In this document: positions 35,420 through 44,556 of the stretch, one piece after another
Layout: the number at the start of each line of letters is the position of its first letter
How positions within the stretch are numbered: the first letter of the stretch is position 1
DNA from: Solitalea longa
GTDB taxonomy: Bacteria > Bacteroidota > Bacteroidia > Sphingobacteriales > Sphingobacteriaceae
Assembly (NCBI RefSeq): GCF_002920915.1
Contig: NZ_PQVF01000011.1
Span: 97,199-161,198, forward strand
Direction of reading: 5' to 3'
Length of the DNA: 64,000 nt
Position numbers and translations under genes: made by a program
The notes under the pieces: model-generated
Database searches by the model: none
Told to the model about the DNA's origin: nothing
What the model saw: the letters and a program-made list of their open reading frames with translations, nothing else

Positions 35420-36698
35420 AAGTTTGATTTTTATATTTTTGGTTTATTTGCAGAATAAACTGCGCTTTTTGAGGATAGTGAGTTTGTAGATAAACCCATG
35501 AAATAGTTTCTTGTAATCCACCCCAAGCTAAAGCCTCCGCATACTCATAAGGTAAATCTGGAAAACGTTCATGTAATGCAATACTCATTTCTTCAATGCA
35601 ACTTAAAGCCATATCATAATGATCTAAAATATCATCTTTGCCTTTCACCCTTAAGATAGCATGTATTGCTTCATGGTACACAGTTGCTGCTACATATTCC
35701 TTAGATGAAAGTGGTAAAGTAGTGTCGTTAAGATAAATATCTACATTCCAAGTAGAATTAATCTTCACAGGTTCAGCATGTCCATCAACCTCAGGATCCA
35801 TGGGAGATTCATAAAATCGAAGATTTATATCATCATTAATGTTAAATTGACTATATAAAGTTTGTATTATCTCATTTTTTAATCCTTGTGAAATAGCCTC
35901 ATCTACAGCTTGTTTAACACATGGATTTGAAATATTATTTAATATGTCGCTCTGATTGTAATAATTCCAATATTGGACCCAATCCTCGTCTTTCATTTCC
36001 GGTTCCACATATGAGTACCAAGATCCTCCACTTGTAGCTGGACTATTATAGACTTCAGTATACGTCCACCACAAATAACTTGGTGGAGATATAATTGGGA
36101 AAGGATTTATCCACATTGGACCTGTATAAGTAGATGTAACAGTTACTTCTGGCAATTCATATATTTCATCGCCAATGGCCTGAGTCTCTATATCAGAATT
36201 TTTATGAGTTTTTCTTGGTATATATCCTTTCCTAGTAATTTTACCTTTTTCTATAAGTCTACCGCTAAGACTATAAATTTTTAACTCATCCATTACATGT
36301 GCTTCCGTACTTAACGAATATTCTTTTATTGCACCATATAATTTGTTGTCAATCACGTTGATCACTAATTCACGATAGACTCCTTTAACTTTGTCAAAAT
36401 AAACCGGTAAAGCCATGTAGTCAGTACCGTTCCTAGTCTTTGCTTTAATAGCTAATTTCCAGTAGGGTTTGTTTTGTTGGACAAAATCTTTAATAAAGTC
36501 TTCTGAATTTCCTTGGGCTTCATTTTTAGAAAAAGAATTTTCATTATTAGTTTGATCTGAATACCAGGTTTTGACCTGATCAATAATTGGTTTGTCTGGA
36601 TCAATTTCAATCGGATCCTCTTTTTTACATGAGGAAATTCCAATAATAATTGTGGCGAAGAATAAGAGTACGCCTGATAGCAAATGTTTTAGTTTCAT
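35397..36698 (-). CDS. HExxH lipoprotein, putative zinc metallopeptidase
   Basis: A 433-residue lipoprotein: signal and lipobox IIIGISSC, Cys about residue 24. The N-terminal third (about 35-190) resembles the immunity/inhibitor-like domain found in many Bacteroidota lipoproteins (MALPVYFDKVKGVYRELVIN). The C-terminal part has TVYHEAIHAILRVKG, a HExxH zinc-protease motif, with a distal Glu in SCIEEMSIALHERF as possible third ligand. Activity is inferred from the motif only. Confidence 0.75.
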   Translation of the reverse strand: MKLKHLLSGVLLFFATIIIGISSCKKEDPIEIDPDKPIIDQVKTWYSDQTNNENSFSKNEAQGNSEDFIKDFVQQNKPYWKLAIKAKTRNGTDYMALPVYFDKVKGVYRELVINVIDNKLYGAIKEYSLSTEAHVMDELKIYSLSGRLIEKGKITRKGYIPRKTHKNSDIETQAIGDEIYELPEVTVTSTYTGPMWINPFPIISPPSYLWWTYTEVYNSPATSGGSWYSYVEPEMKDEDWVQYWNYYNQSDILNNISNPCVKQAVDEAISQGLKNEIIQTLYSQFNINDDINLRFYESPMDPEVDGHAEPVKINSTWNVDIYLNDTTLPLSSKEYVAATVYHEAIHAILRVKGKDDILDHYDMALSCIEEMSIALHERFPDLPYEYAEALAWGGLQETISWVYLQTHYPQKAQFILQINQKYKNQTYGTPICN

Positions 36699-37145
36699 TA
36701 AAATAGCAGAATTTAATTAATAATTAATTTTTTCAATTATGCTTAACTTATAACATAATTGAAATGGACAATCCTACGATTTATTAGATTATTCTACGAT
36801 TTTACCATTATTAAACCTCTCAGTAACTATTAGTTAATTATTAAATACAAAACGGGAAAATTTAAATAACCAACCACTCTAAACAAATAGCTAAAGTGGC
36901 CCACAACTTAAAAGAAAAAGAAAAACACTGTGATACAAAAAAGGTTCAAAACAGAGTTTGATAGATGAGGAATTCAGGAATAAGTTTTATTTTCAATTAA
37001 TCCTATCTTGTATTTATTTGGGACCGAAAAGAAGAATAGTATGGATTAGAACCGAATGCGTGTACGTGGATTTCAAAATCATCATCACACACTCGATGAA
37101 CATGGGATTATTAAATCTTTTGTTAATGGATTTCCCTCTTCTTAT
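36699..37145. other. Non-coding gap
   Basis: About 450 AT-rich bases upstream of the HExxH gene. I see no gene, RNA or clear promoter box; a 63-codon frame here has no family features. Confidence 0.5.
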
Positions 37146-37316
37146 TTAAAGAAGTTTAACTGCACAGTTTTGTAGCCGAAGTGCATAAACCCCAGGTGTT
37201 TTTAGGACTCTGGTACAAACCTTAATATTGCTAATCTGAAATTGTTCCCACTTTTCAAAAGAAACAAACGGACCGTCTGCGCGGATAATTTCATAGAGTT
37301 TGTCAATGTCATTTAT
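37146..37316 (-). pseudogene. Small gene remnant without start codon
   Basis: An open minus-strand frame of about 56 codons reading DIDKLYEIIRADGPFVSFEK and ending LRLQNCAVKLL. It looks like real protein (good composition, ends cleanly in TAA), but a TGA precedes it with no ATG between. The ATG at 37318-37320 is one frame off (ATG AAT AAA TGA), so a single-base change probably broke the start. The parent family is not known to me. Confidence 0.5.
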
Positions 37317-37358
37317 TCATAATTTTAAATTTTTGAGAATCTCCGACAACTAGACTGT

Positions 37359-38072
37359 TCAATTCATCAACAAAGCCAACTCCGGATAATCGACTCTTTC
37401 AAATACTTTGGGAGTATTGGCATCCTCTGAAAAAATCACTTTTTTATCAACTGAAAATGCGAGTGTCCGCTCATTTTCATATGGAAGTAAGAGGGATTTA
37501 ATCTCTTCAATTGCCAAATCTTGTTTTAGCCAATTATCTTCCAATACCATTGGCATAATCACCGGCATTCTCTTCTTCGTGTTATGGATCTTCTCCATAA
37601 TTGGATTAGCCGCGGTGGTTAATATGGTGTAGGCTTTACGTTCAATTCCTTCTTTGTCTTTCCAGTGGTTATAAATACCGGCGAAACAAAAGATGGGTTC
37701 ATCAATGGCAATATGAAATGGGTATTTCTCTTTACCCACATGCATCCATTCATAAAAACCGGTGGCCGGTATTAAACATCGTTTATTTTGGATGTTTTTC
37801 TTATAAGTGGCCTTTTCAAATATCTCTTCCGAAATAGCATTTAAGGTATTGTATTTCCGTTCGTTTTCTGCGGCAAATGCATTAAATGGACCCCATTGGT
37901 AAAGCTGAATTAATTCAGGTTCTTCCTGGGTAATTACCGGCATTAATGGGTGAGAAAATCCATTGGCCTTAAAAACAGGCTTATAGTTTTGTTCATCTTC
38001 TTCTTTCATTTTCCGTTTAAACCGCACCTTCATGTCTTTGGAGGCAGCGTCATTTTTATAATTATAGCACAT
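37359..38072 (-). CDS. SOS response-associated peptidase (SRAP/YedK)
   Basis: A 237-residue SRAP protein. The catalytic Cys2 is in MCYN (many Bacteroidota have MCYN rather than MCGR), with NKRCLIPATGFYEW (active-site Glu region) and KKRMPVIMP (catalytic His replaced in the usual HxRMP by KKRMP). The family crosslinks to abasic sites in single-stranded DNA. Often carried by phages and islands. Followed upstream by two genes of unknown role in the same orientation. Confidence 0.9.
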   Translation of the reverse strand: MCYNYKNDAASKDMKVRFKRKMKEEDEQNYKPVFKANGFSHPLMPVITQEEPELIQLYQWGPFNAFAAENERKYNTLNAISEEIFEKATYKKNIQNKRCLIPATGFYEWMHVGKEKYPFHIAIDEPIFCFAGIYNHWKDKEGIERKAYTILTTAANPIMEKIHNTKKRMPVIMPMVLEDNWLKQDLAIEEIKSLLLPYENERTLAFSVDKKVIFSEDANTPKVFERVDYPELALLMN

Positions 38073-38086
38073 AGCTTACAAGTGTT

Positions 38087-38380
38087 TTAATTTAAGTGTT
38101 CAGGATTTATTAGCCATCTAACCGGATAATCACCATTTACAACCGACTTAACTGTTTCATCATTAATTGACAAAACATATGGACTGTTTGCCAAGGGGCC
38201 ATCAATTTTATTAATTATCGGAACAATTACAAATACAACTTTATCATCGGCCTCCATTTCCGTTGGATCAATCGCATAAATGGTTTCTAAATAATTACAA
38301 CCTTTATTAATCAACCGATTGTGAACTTCGCCATTATACTCTATTAAAATATCCAATTCTACATTCTCCAAAATTTTCAT
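38087..38380 (-). CDS. Unrecognised small protein
   Basis: 97 residues, soluble and acidic, with MKILENVELDILIEYNGEVH at the start and PVRWLINPEHLN at the end. No motif recognised. It lies 14 bp upstream of the SRAP gene and 12 bp downstream of the 38393 gene, so the three are likely one transcript. It may be an accessory factor of SRAP or just a passenger. Confidence 0.6.
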   Translation of the reverse strand: MKILENVELDILIEYNGEVHNRLINKGCNYLETIYAIDPTEMEADDKVVFVIVPIINKIDGPLANSPYVLSINDETVKSVVNGDYPVRWLINPEHLN

Positions 38381-38392
38381 TGCATTTAAGTT

Positions 38393-39025
38393 TTAAAAAT
38401 CGCTATAACTAAAATCTACTCCATCTCTTGGATTTGGATTTTCCATTTGCTCACCAATACTAGGAATTTGGTTACCTGGTATTGGCGCATTCATTAAACC
38501 GATACTTAATACTGAGTTATTATGTGGGTTGATCTTAAAATTAGGAATTAGCGCCCGAAATTCGCGCGTATGTGGGTTGAAAAATAAATTACCCATGATG
38601 TAGTTCCCTTCATAAAAAATTTCGGCATAACCCATTGGATTGCCGGGATTACCATTGTAATTCATCATTAATAAATTTTTAACAGTAATTGTTTTGTCAT
38701 ACACCGCTAACCGTATGTTGTAAATTATTGTAGGTGCCGGTGTATTATCAATTGGCATCTTACCATATCTTGCTAAGCGTGGGTTTTGAGCCGTTTTTCG
38801 AAAAGTTTTACCTAAGGCTGTGCCAATTATTTTAACCAAGTCCTCCGGTATCTGGTGTTCTTCTTCAATGAACCAACCATCTGTTTCCGGGTATGTTTCT
38901 ACGTTTTGCCTAAAGGTGTACTTACTTCCTTTTGAGTATACAATGTAAAATTTCGACCAGTTGTTACATAAATATTCCCTCTCATACTTTTTTCCTTTAT
39001 AAATGAATGTAATCTTGTCGCTCAT
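38393..39025 (-). CDS. Unrecognised 210-residue protein
   Basis: A soluble protein starting MSDKITFIYKGKKYEREYLC, with a proline/asparagine-rich C-terminus. The middle (YNIRLAVYDKTITVKNLLMM; YIMGNLFFNPHTREFRALIP) looks like beta sheet. No signal, no catalytic motif. First gene of the three-gene run ending with SRAP. Function unknown. Confidence 0.6.
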   Translation of the reverse strand: MSDKITFIYKGKKYEREYLCNNWSKFYIVYSKGSKYTFRQNVETYPETDGWFIEEEHQIPEDLVKIIGTALGKTFRKTAQNPRLARYGKMPIDNTPAPTIIYNIRLAVYDKTITVKNLLMMNYNGNPGNPMGYAEIFYEGNYIMGNLFFNPHTREFRALIPNFKINPHNNSVLSIGLMNAPIPGNQIPSIGEQMENPNPRDGVDFSYSDF

Positions 39026-39110
39026 TGAATACTAAATTTATTAGCAAAGTTGAATACTGATTTTTAGTATTGCAAGAAGTTTCTTTAATTTAGATTGGAT
39101 GTAGAATTGT

Positions 39111-39626
39111 ATGCACAAAGAATTATTATTGGATTTAACAAAAGGAAGAATTTTAGTTTCGGATGCCTTAGAGGTAATTATGGATATTGATGATGTTGTT
39201 AACGACATTGATTTTCATAATTGGGTAAAATTAGAAATTGATGGGTATGAAAAAATTGATAGGGCATTAATACCGGATTATAGATGGGTTGAAGCTGATA
39301 TTATTTTAGTTGGACCTAATAATTCAAATGATGAAATTCATACAGTACTTGAAATACCAGAGGAACATTATTTTCAGCTAGGTTATATGCCTATAAAACA
39401 TTCCATTGCAACCATAGAAAATGAGCTGCTATATAATAATGATGAATACAAAAAATATCCTTTGACTGAATTTGAAGTACAAGGCTTTTCAATAGCGAGT
39501 TACGGGTGGTTTTATAAAAAAGGAATTGAAATACAAAGTGGATACAGAAGATGTTTGATTAAAAATTTAGAGGTTGTAAGGAATGGGGTAAAAGATAGAC
39601 TTATTCAGCAATTGACAATAAAATAA
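39111..39626 (+). CDS. AbiTii-domain protein (abortive-infection-like)
   Basis: 171 residues. The N-terminal helix LLLDLTKGRILVSDALEVIM and the segment FHNWVKLEIDGYEKIDR followed by IPDYRWVEADI match my recollection of the AbiTii domain (short helical domain with WV..EL.GY and LPDYR). AbiTii-type proteins are linked to abortive infection in Bacteroidota and others; mechanism unknown. It is divergent from the minus-strand genes at 38-39 kb and convergent with the ATPase at 39828. Confidence 0.65.
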   Translation: MHKELLLDLTKGRILVSDALEVIMDIDDVVNDIDFHNWVKLEIDGYEKIDRALIPDYRWVEADIILVGPNNSNDEIHTVLEIPEEHYFQLGYMPIKHSIATIENELLYNNDEYKKYPLTEFEVQGFSIASYGWFYKKGIEIQSGYRRCLIKNLEVVRNGVKDRLIQQLTIK

Positions 39627-39629
39627 AAC

Positions 39630-39654
39630 AACCTGCCCGAATAATGAGCAGGTT
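39630..39654. terminator. Terminator after the AbiTii-like gene
   Basis: A 7-bp stem, AACCTGC with GCAGGTT, 11-nt loop. A very similar hairpin (AACCTG...CAGGTT) recurs at about 41912-41937. Confidence 0.6.
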
Positions 39655-39827
39655 CACATCTACCTATGAGTTACGCTTGGAAGCGAGTCAATTCTAATTT
39701 AAAATTTACTTTTAATTATTTAATGACAAAAAAGTTATTTTGTGATTATAAATGAAATATGTTTTATCTAGGAGCAATCATTTGACCAAAAAATGTGCTA
39801 AAAATCAATTTTGTAAAAGGCATTATG

Positions 39828-41477
39828 TTATTCTAATTCTTTTGTATTTATTCTCAATGCTGAATAGAAGGCTTTATGAACATAAATTTTCGAATCATTG
39901 CTAATTTCATTTTTGGTTAATGCGTAGGTCTTGTCAAAAAAGAATTGCACCGGAGCTGTAGGACCTTTCTTTATACCAATAATCCCAATTAAGTATAAGA
40001 GGAATAGTAATTCTTTTAAAAACGAATTAAATTTAGTTTCATCTGACTTCCATTTTTGTATAATAAGTAATAAATCACCTCGGAATTTTTTCTCTAATTC
40101 CTCAGAAAAATAAATATTTATAAATTCATCTTCCTTAATATTTCTAACATTAAAACCATTGTATTTTGCCTCTAAAAACTTATATATCTCCCTAATATTA
40201 CCATAGTTTTCACCCCATTCATCCTCAATCGCCTGAAGTCTATCCACTGAATAAGAAATTTCTGCTTTTTTTATAATATCGAGTGTGAAATGTGATTTAT
40301 TATTACTGTTTTCAATAGTATGGTTCACATAAGAGATTACATCTCTAGGTCGATAGAAGGTTCTTTCAAGCATATATTCAAAACCTGTAAGACCTTTTGC
40401 ATGTTTATTGTAAATTTTTTCAAAAGCTTCTTTTACTGATAAAGTGTTTTCGGAAATTATGTCCAATCGTTTTTCTAATAAAAGATTCAACTCCTCAGAA
40501 GTCCATTGAAGTTCAACATATAAAGGCTTAAATTTTTCCCTTTGTCCGCCATTATGTTTAAAACCAGCAAAAATCAATTGATATAAATTATCTCTTAGTG
40601 AAATAATAATTTTTGCACCCTTAAATACTTGAAACTCCTTAATAACCTCGATCATTGCACCGATCATATCATACCTAATATTTGTAGGAACCCATTCTTT
40701 GTCTAGGTCATCCACAATGATAAAATGCTTTCTTTGGGAATCAACAAAGATCTCATCACGGAGTATATTTATTATATCATGAATTTCTTCCGCTAAAACC
40801 TCACTTATCACATGTTCTGCTTTGTTTTTAATTTCTGAAACGGTTTTATCCTCAGAAGAATTATTGGCATTAGATTTAAAGACTAATGATTTTAAATCGA
40901 CACCTATTTCGTCAGTGAATTTTTTTTGTACACTACTTTCAATCTCTTTAATCCTCTTTTCGGTATCAAGCCAAAAATCGTTGCTACATGTTTCTAAATA
41001 TTTAATGGCCTTTTCACGTTTCGCATTCCCTTTCTTTCCATTAAGTTTTTCTATAATGTTGTTAAACCAGTTTTGTTTTTTTTGTTGATCGTCCCTGAAA
41101 TAAAGCTTTAATAGCTCAATTACAAAAACATGTTTCCACAAAATTTTATAGAAAAAATTTAAATTTACATCAATGGCTCTGAAATAATTTAAAATTGTTG
41201 AATTAGAAAGAAACCTTAGCGACATGGCTTCGGGTTCAATCCTTATTACTTTTTCTTGGCTGTTTTCAATATACCTAAGAATAGCAGATTTACCACTACC
41301 AGTACGACCAATAACAATTGATCGTTGATTATTCATATCTATTAACGCTTTTAATGCGTCATTTTCAATAAAGGCATTTAGTAACAGATTATCAGTTTCA
41401 GCATCCGGGGAACCGATTTCTTGATATTGTTGAAATTTAAACTTCTTTGTTTGATTAATGCTTTTCTTTTTGCTCAT
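39828..41477 (-). CDS. Large P-loop ATPase (Sll1717-like)
   Basis: A 549-residue P-loop NTPase: Walker A IVIGRTGSGKSAILRYIE (about 50-67), Walker B FIIVDDLDKEW (about 255-265), a sensor-like KIIISLRDNLYQ and a helical C-terminal lobe. The RTGSGKSA box and overall length match the Sll1717 family, a group of large cytosolic STAND-like ATPases of unknown role often in defence contexts. The defence idea is inference. Convergent with the AbiTii-like gene. Confidence 0.75.
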   Translation of the reverse strand: MSKKKSINQTKKFKFQQYQEIGSPDAETDNLLLNAFIENDALKALIDMNNQRSIVIGRTGSGKSAILRYIENSQEKVIRIEPEAMSLRFLSNSTILNYFRAIDVNLNFFYKILWKHVFVIELLKLYFRDDQQKKQNWFNNIIEKLNGKKGNAKREKAIKYLETCSNDFWLDTEKRIKEIESSVQKKFTDEIGVDLKSLVFKSNANNSSEDKTVSEIKNKAEHVISEVLAEEIHDIINILRDEIFVDSQRKHFIIVDDLDKEWVPTNIRYDMIGAMIEVIKEFQVFKGAKIIISLRDNLYQLIFAGFKHNGGQREKFKPLYVELQWTSEELNLLLEKRLDIISENTLSVKEAFEKIYNKHAKGLTGFEYMLERTFYRPRDVISYVNHTIENSNNKSHFTLDIIKKAEISYSVDRLQAIEDEWGENYGNIREIYKFLEAKYNGFNVRNIKEDEFINIYFSEELEKKFRGDLLLIIQKWKSDETKFNSFLKELLFLLYLIGIIGIKKGPTAPVQFFFDKTYALTKNEISNDSKIYVHKAFYSALRINTKELE

Positions 41478-41588
41478 TTAATTGCAGCTGTATTTTACTA
41501 ATATTCCTAATGATTGATTTTAGATATTAAAAGGCAAAATAATGAAAATGAGCGAAGAGTTTTATAAATTATAAATACTATAATTAAC

Positions 41589-41627
41589 GTTTGCAATTTT
41601 CAATGCGCATATATAGCCTTTGCAAAC
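41589..41627. repeat. Inverted repeat, TTTGCAA type, copy 1
   Basis: GTTTGCAA (41589-41596) and TTGCAAAC (41620-41627) flank CATATATA. A related, much longer palindrome is at 55551-55597, also next to a copy of the ATPase 3' end. Confidence 0.5.
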
Positions 41628-41663
41628 TTGTAAACGTGCAAACGAAGTGTATTTAGTTGATAT

Positions 41664-41898
41664 TCAATTTTTTAACAAGTGTAAAATTTCTTTACTTTCC
41701 TGATGTTTGCAAAGTGTGGAGAATGCACCGTTATGCCCAATGAGGTTTTTCGGATTTGTATGATTTGCTTAATTCGTTTTTCTAAAGTGCGTGGCTTGCA
41801 ATCGAAATCTTCGGCTAATAATTCAAATAATTATTGCTTGTTCATAGGTTCAGTTAGGGTACAACTCATGAAGTCGCACATTTCTTCAAAATCGTGTT
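41664..41898 (-). pseudogene. Decayed 3' end of the island ATPase gene (copy 1)
   Basis: Minus-strand remnant matching the last ~75 codons of the gene at 58257: EEMCDFMSCTLTEPMNKQ, then a stop, LFELLAEDFDCKPRTLEKRI, then one missing base, LIGHNGAFSTLCKHQE and a final LLKN before TGA. Both a nonsense codon and a frameshift are present, so it is dead. Its position at a module boundary suggests a past insertion event. Confidence 0.8.
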
Positions 41899-42312
41899 AA
41901 AATAAAATAACCTGCCCATATTAGTATAAATGAACAGGTTAACATTTATCAAGTAAAACATACCAGCGAGGGGGCTGGTGTTTTTCAATGATTTTATACA
42001 CAAATAATGCCAATGGAAGTATGATTAGGTTATAAATAGTTGAACAATTCCCGTGAATGTTGCTGTTTCAGATAATCTACAAACTGTGTAAAAATTGAAG
42101 TAGGATCTCCTAAATGGTTTTCCTCTCATGCAATCTTAACATCTATTTACCCCAAGCCTGCCCTTTTGAAGCTTAGCATAAGGCCAGTTTCACTCACATA
42201 ATAAATTGATCCCAGCAACATTGTGGATTCCACTTCCCGTAGAAGGATTCTCTCCCCATCTCCATTGGCATGATGATTTCACTATCGATACTATTAATAA
42301 ATCTTAAAATTT
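41899..42312. other. Non-coding gap with two hairpins
   Basis: Contains AACCTG...CAGGTT (about 41912-41937), similar to the terminator at 39630, and ACCAGC...GCTGGT followed by T5 (41962-41985). No gene seen. Confidence 0.5.
41962..41985 (+). terminator. Small hairpin with T-run
   Basis: A 6-bp stem (ACCAGC with GCTGGT) and TTTTT on the plus strand. No gene is obvious just upstream on that strand. Confidence 0.5.
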
Positions 42313-42699
42313 ATGCAACTAGAACAACAAGGATTGGGTGGTGGTCAGACCACTACCAATCAACCTGGCACCAATCAACAGGGCACGAATCAACCAGGCA
42401 CAAATCAACCTGGTACCAATCAATCTCGAATGAATCAACCGGGTACCAATCAATCTGGCACGAATAACCCTTATCCTTCGAGTGAAGAGGAAGAAATTCG
42501 TCGGGAGGGTCAAAATCAAACAGGTATTAGAAATCCCGAAAAAAATTCAGATACCTCACAAGAGAATGATCCAACTCGTGAATATCAAAATAGGATAACA
42601 CCAGAAGATGATAAGGATAAATTGGAGGAAGATCCAGAAAATGAAGACGAGCTTCAGGATCGTTCGGGTGAAGAGGGGGCCAATAGAGGAGGGATTTAG
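42313..42699 (+). CDS. Disordered repeat protein (NQPGT pentapeptides)
   Basis: 128 residues, no signal peptide. Residues about 16-50 are seven imperfect copies of the pentapeptide N-Q-P-G-T. The C-terminal half is highly acidic and polar (SSEEEEIRREGQ; ENEDELQDRSGEEGANRGG). This is an intrinsically disordered protein, of the kind seen in stress clusters with YciF and Mn catalase in Bacteroidota. Specific function unknown. Confidence 0.6.
   Translation: MQLEQQGLGGGQTTTNQPGTNQQGTNQPGTNQPGTNQSRMNQPGTNQSGTNNPYPSSEEEEIRREGQNQTGIRNPEKNSDTSQENDPTREYQNRITPEDDKDKLEEDPENEDELQDRSGEEGANRGGI
42358..42462 (+). repeat. 15-bp tandem repeat in coding sequence
   Basis: Seven units of about AATCAACCWGGCACC encoding NQPGT. 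Third-position variation between units is typical of an old coding repeat. Confidence 0.8.
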
Positions 42700-43040
42700 A
42701 TGTCACCATGCATGAGAGACCTCAGAGCAAACCTGAAAATGTAGTTAATTGACCCAAAACGTATAAGCTCTCAACGATTCTGCCCTAAATGAAAACTTGC
42801 CCACTGGGTTTGGGCTAAAAAATGCCCTAATCATCACCTGCCCTTGATTTAAATGTACAGGTAATTAATGCGATATAAGTGATTTTGGGGAATTAATACA
42901 AGAATTTCATATTGTAAATTACGATTATTTAAAATGAAAAGATAGATCAATTATCACCCTGGGGAATTACTACAACATTGGTTAATTGGTTTGAGCGTTC
43001 TAATTCAGTTTCTATGTTGAATATTTAAATTAAAAAGATC
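42700..43040. other. Non-coding gap
   Basis: No gene, RNA or clear terminator visible between the disordered protein and the YciF-like gene. Confidence 0.5.
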
Positions 43041-43598
43041 ATGGAAAAGCAAAATAAATCAAACGGTTCTCAAGAAGAAACCATGCAAAAACAAAAAGGT
43101 ATGCAATCTTCGCAGCTCATGCAATTATTTGAGGATGAATTAAAAGATATTTATTGGGCTGAAAAGGCCTTAACGAAAGCCATTCCTAAGATGATAAAGA
43201 ATGCTACTTCAGCAGAACTTATAAAAGGATTGGAATTTCATTTGGAAGAAACCAAAGAACAAGTAAGTCGGGTTGAACAGGTTTTTGAAATCATCAAAAA
43301 AAAGCCTGAAGCTGTAAAATGTGAAGCCATGGCAGGATTAATAAAAGAAGCGGAGGAAATAATGGAAGAATGTGAAAGTGGTGCTATGTGTGATGCGGGG
43401 ATCATTTCGGCGGCTCAAAAGGTAGAGCATTACGAGATCGCCACGTATGGTACGCTCAGGCAATTCGCTGAAACCCTTGGATTAGCAAAAGCAGGAGATC
43501 TGTTGGAGGCGACACTGCAGGAAGAAAAAGCCGCAGATCAAAAATTAACGGAGGTGGCTACCCGGGCAGTTAATGTTGAGGCCGCATCCAAAAAGTAA
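43041..43598 (+). CDS. YciE/YciF-type ferritin-like protein (DUF892)
   Basis: A 185-residue four-helix ferritin-like protein. The family pattern is visible: LMQLFEDELKDIYWAEKALT, EFHLEETKEQVSRVEQVF, CEAMAGLIKEAEEIM, AAQKVEHYEIATYGTLRQ and the closing EEKAADQKLTEVA. The Glu/His positions form a di-iron site. Known members (YciF/YciE) respond to osmotic or oxidative stress. It fits with the Mn catalase nearby. Confidence 0.93.
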   Translation: MEKQNKSNGSQEETMQKQKGMQSSQLMQLFEDELKDIYWAEKALTKAIPKMIKNATSAELIKGLEFHLEETKEQVSRVEQVFEIIKKKPEAVKCEAMAGLIKEAEEIMEECESGAMCDAGIISAAQKVEHYEIATYGTLRQFAETLGLAKAGDLLEATLQEEKAADQKLTEVATRAVNVEAASKK

Positions 43599-43722
43599 GA
43601 CAAAAAAAGTAGGAATGAATCTTTGAAGTTTAAAGAGCAGTGAAATACACTGCTTTTTTTGCTGTTATTTACATTTCGGTGGTGCATTTTTATTAAATTT
43701 GAGTCTACCTAAATGCAACCAC

Positions 43723-44004
43723 ATGAAAGATTTAAAACCTTTCGATATAGTCCTGACTTATGAAGGTTTAAATTATCCTGCCCAAGTAACACCAATTGAT
43801 GAACATGATTTAGATGTAACTGAATTTGAGATCACCTTTGAAGATCGCAAGTTTTGGGTTTATTGGGTTAATAATACAAATGTGGAAAGCCCCTTGGTAC
43901 CGAGTGATTTTGTTCCAGATGGCCAATCCTTTAGAGGTAAAGAAATGCTTTATAATTTGATTATAGCGGAATTATTAAAGGTTTTAAATGATACCTTAAT
44001 GTAA
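43723..44004 (+). CDS. Unrecognised small protein
   Basis: 93 residues from the ATG at 43723 (MKDLKPFDIVLTYEGLNYPA); the longer frame begins with TTG and is rejected. Mostly beta, acidic, with FEITFEDRKFWVYWVNN near the middle. No motif or signal recognised. It sits alone between the YciF-like gene and two small minus-strand genes. Confidence 0.55.
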   Translation: MKDLKPFDIVLTYEGLNYPAQVTPIDEHDLDVTEFEITFEDRKFWVYWVNNTNVESPLVPSDFVPDGQSFRGKEMLYNLIIAELLKVLNDTLM

Positions 44005-44043
44005 AGGAGTGTCATTTCATTGAAGTTTATGTAGAAAGGTTTT

Positions 44044-44193
44044 TTATTGAGGGTGTGCGCCCGGCAAAGGTTGTACCTTTTCGACAATATGCTCTGCAAT
44101 AGATCGACTTTGAACGGAATCTTTTTCCAGTTTCAAAATAGTTTCTATGTTTTGATGAACCCGAACGGGTGGAAACGGATCATTATCCATCAT
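44044..44193 (-). CDS. 49-residue small protein coupled to the gene at 44193
   Basis: MMDNDPFPPVRVHQNIETIL continuing to VEKVQPLPGAHPQ. Its ATG overlaps the stop of the upstream gene in the sequence TAATG, a standard arrangement for translational coupling, which supports it being real despite its size. Polar, no membrane segment. Function unknown. Confidence 0.55.
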   Translation of the reverse strand: MMDNDPFPPVRVHQNIETILKLEKDSVQSRSIAEHIVEKVQPLPGAHPQ

Positions 44194-44399
44194 TATGCTG
44201 GGTTTGAGTCAGTATAACGTCTCATATATTGTTTAAAAGCTGGCTTATAGTTTGGGATTTCGGGTCCTATTTTTTTGTTGTCGCCTTCAGTTTTTAACCG
44301 TTTAGTTTCCCTCTTATCTGAAAAAAAATAAGAGATTAGCTCATTTTTATATCGCCATAGTAAAGTCACTACAACCAATTTTATTAGATTCTTTATCAT
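44193..44399 (-). CDS. Small single-helix membrane protein
   Basis: 68 residues: an N-terminal membrane helix (MIKNLIKLVVVTLLWRY) and a basic cytoplasmic tail (SDKRETKRLKTEGDNKK). Upstream partner of the 49-residue gene, with a 1-bp overlap. Function unknown. Confidence 0.6.
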   Translation of the reverse strand: MIKNLIKLVVVTLLWRYKNELISYFFSDKRETKRLKTEGDNKKIGPEIPNYKPAFKQYMRRYTDSNPA

Positions 44400-44556
44400 G
44401 ATTTTAGATATTTAAAAATAATTCAATTATAAAACTAAAGGGTTAAATCCATTGGAAGAATTGATATTGCCGTTCCGCAGAATAAGCTATACTCTACCTC
44501 CCAATAGATTTTAACTCCTATTCTTGTCTTTCAGACTTAAATCTCTAAGCCCCACT

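Noticed and set aside
36958..37149. 63-codon plus-strand ORF
   Set aside because: Odd composition, no ribosome-binding context and partly opposite the clearer small-gene remnant.
41703..41900. 65-codon plus-strand ORF
   Set aside because: It is the antisense shadow of the decayed ATPase 3' end; the same shadow occurs opposite the intact gene at 58336.
42358..42462. Tandem 15-bp repeats considered as a CRISPR-like array
   Set aside because: There are no spacers; units abut and stay in the reading frame of a protein, so this is a coding repeat.
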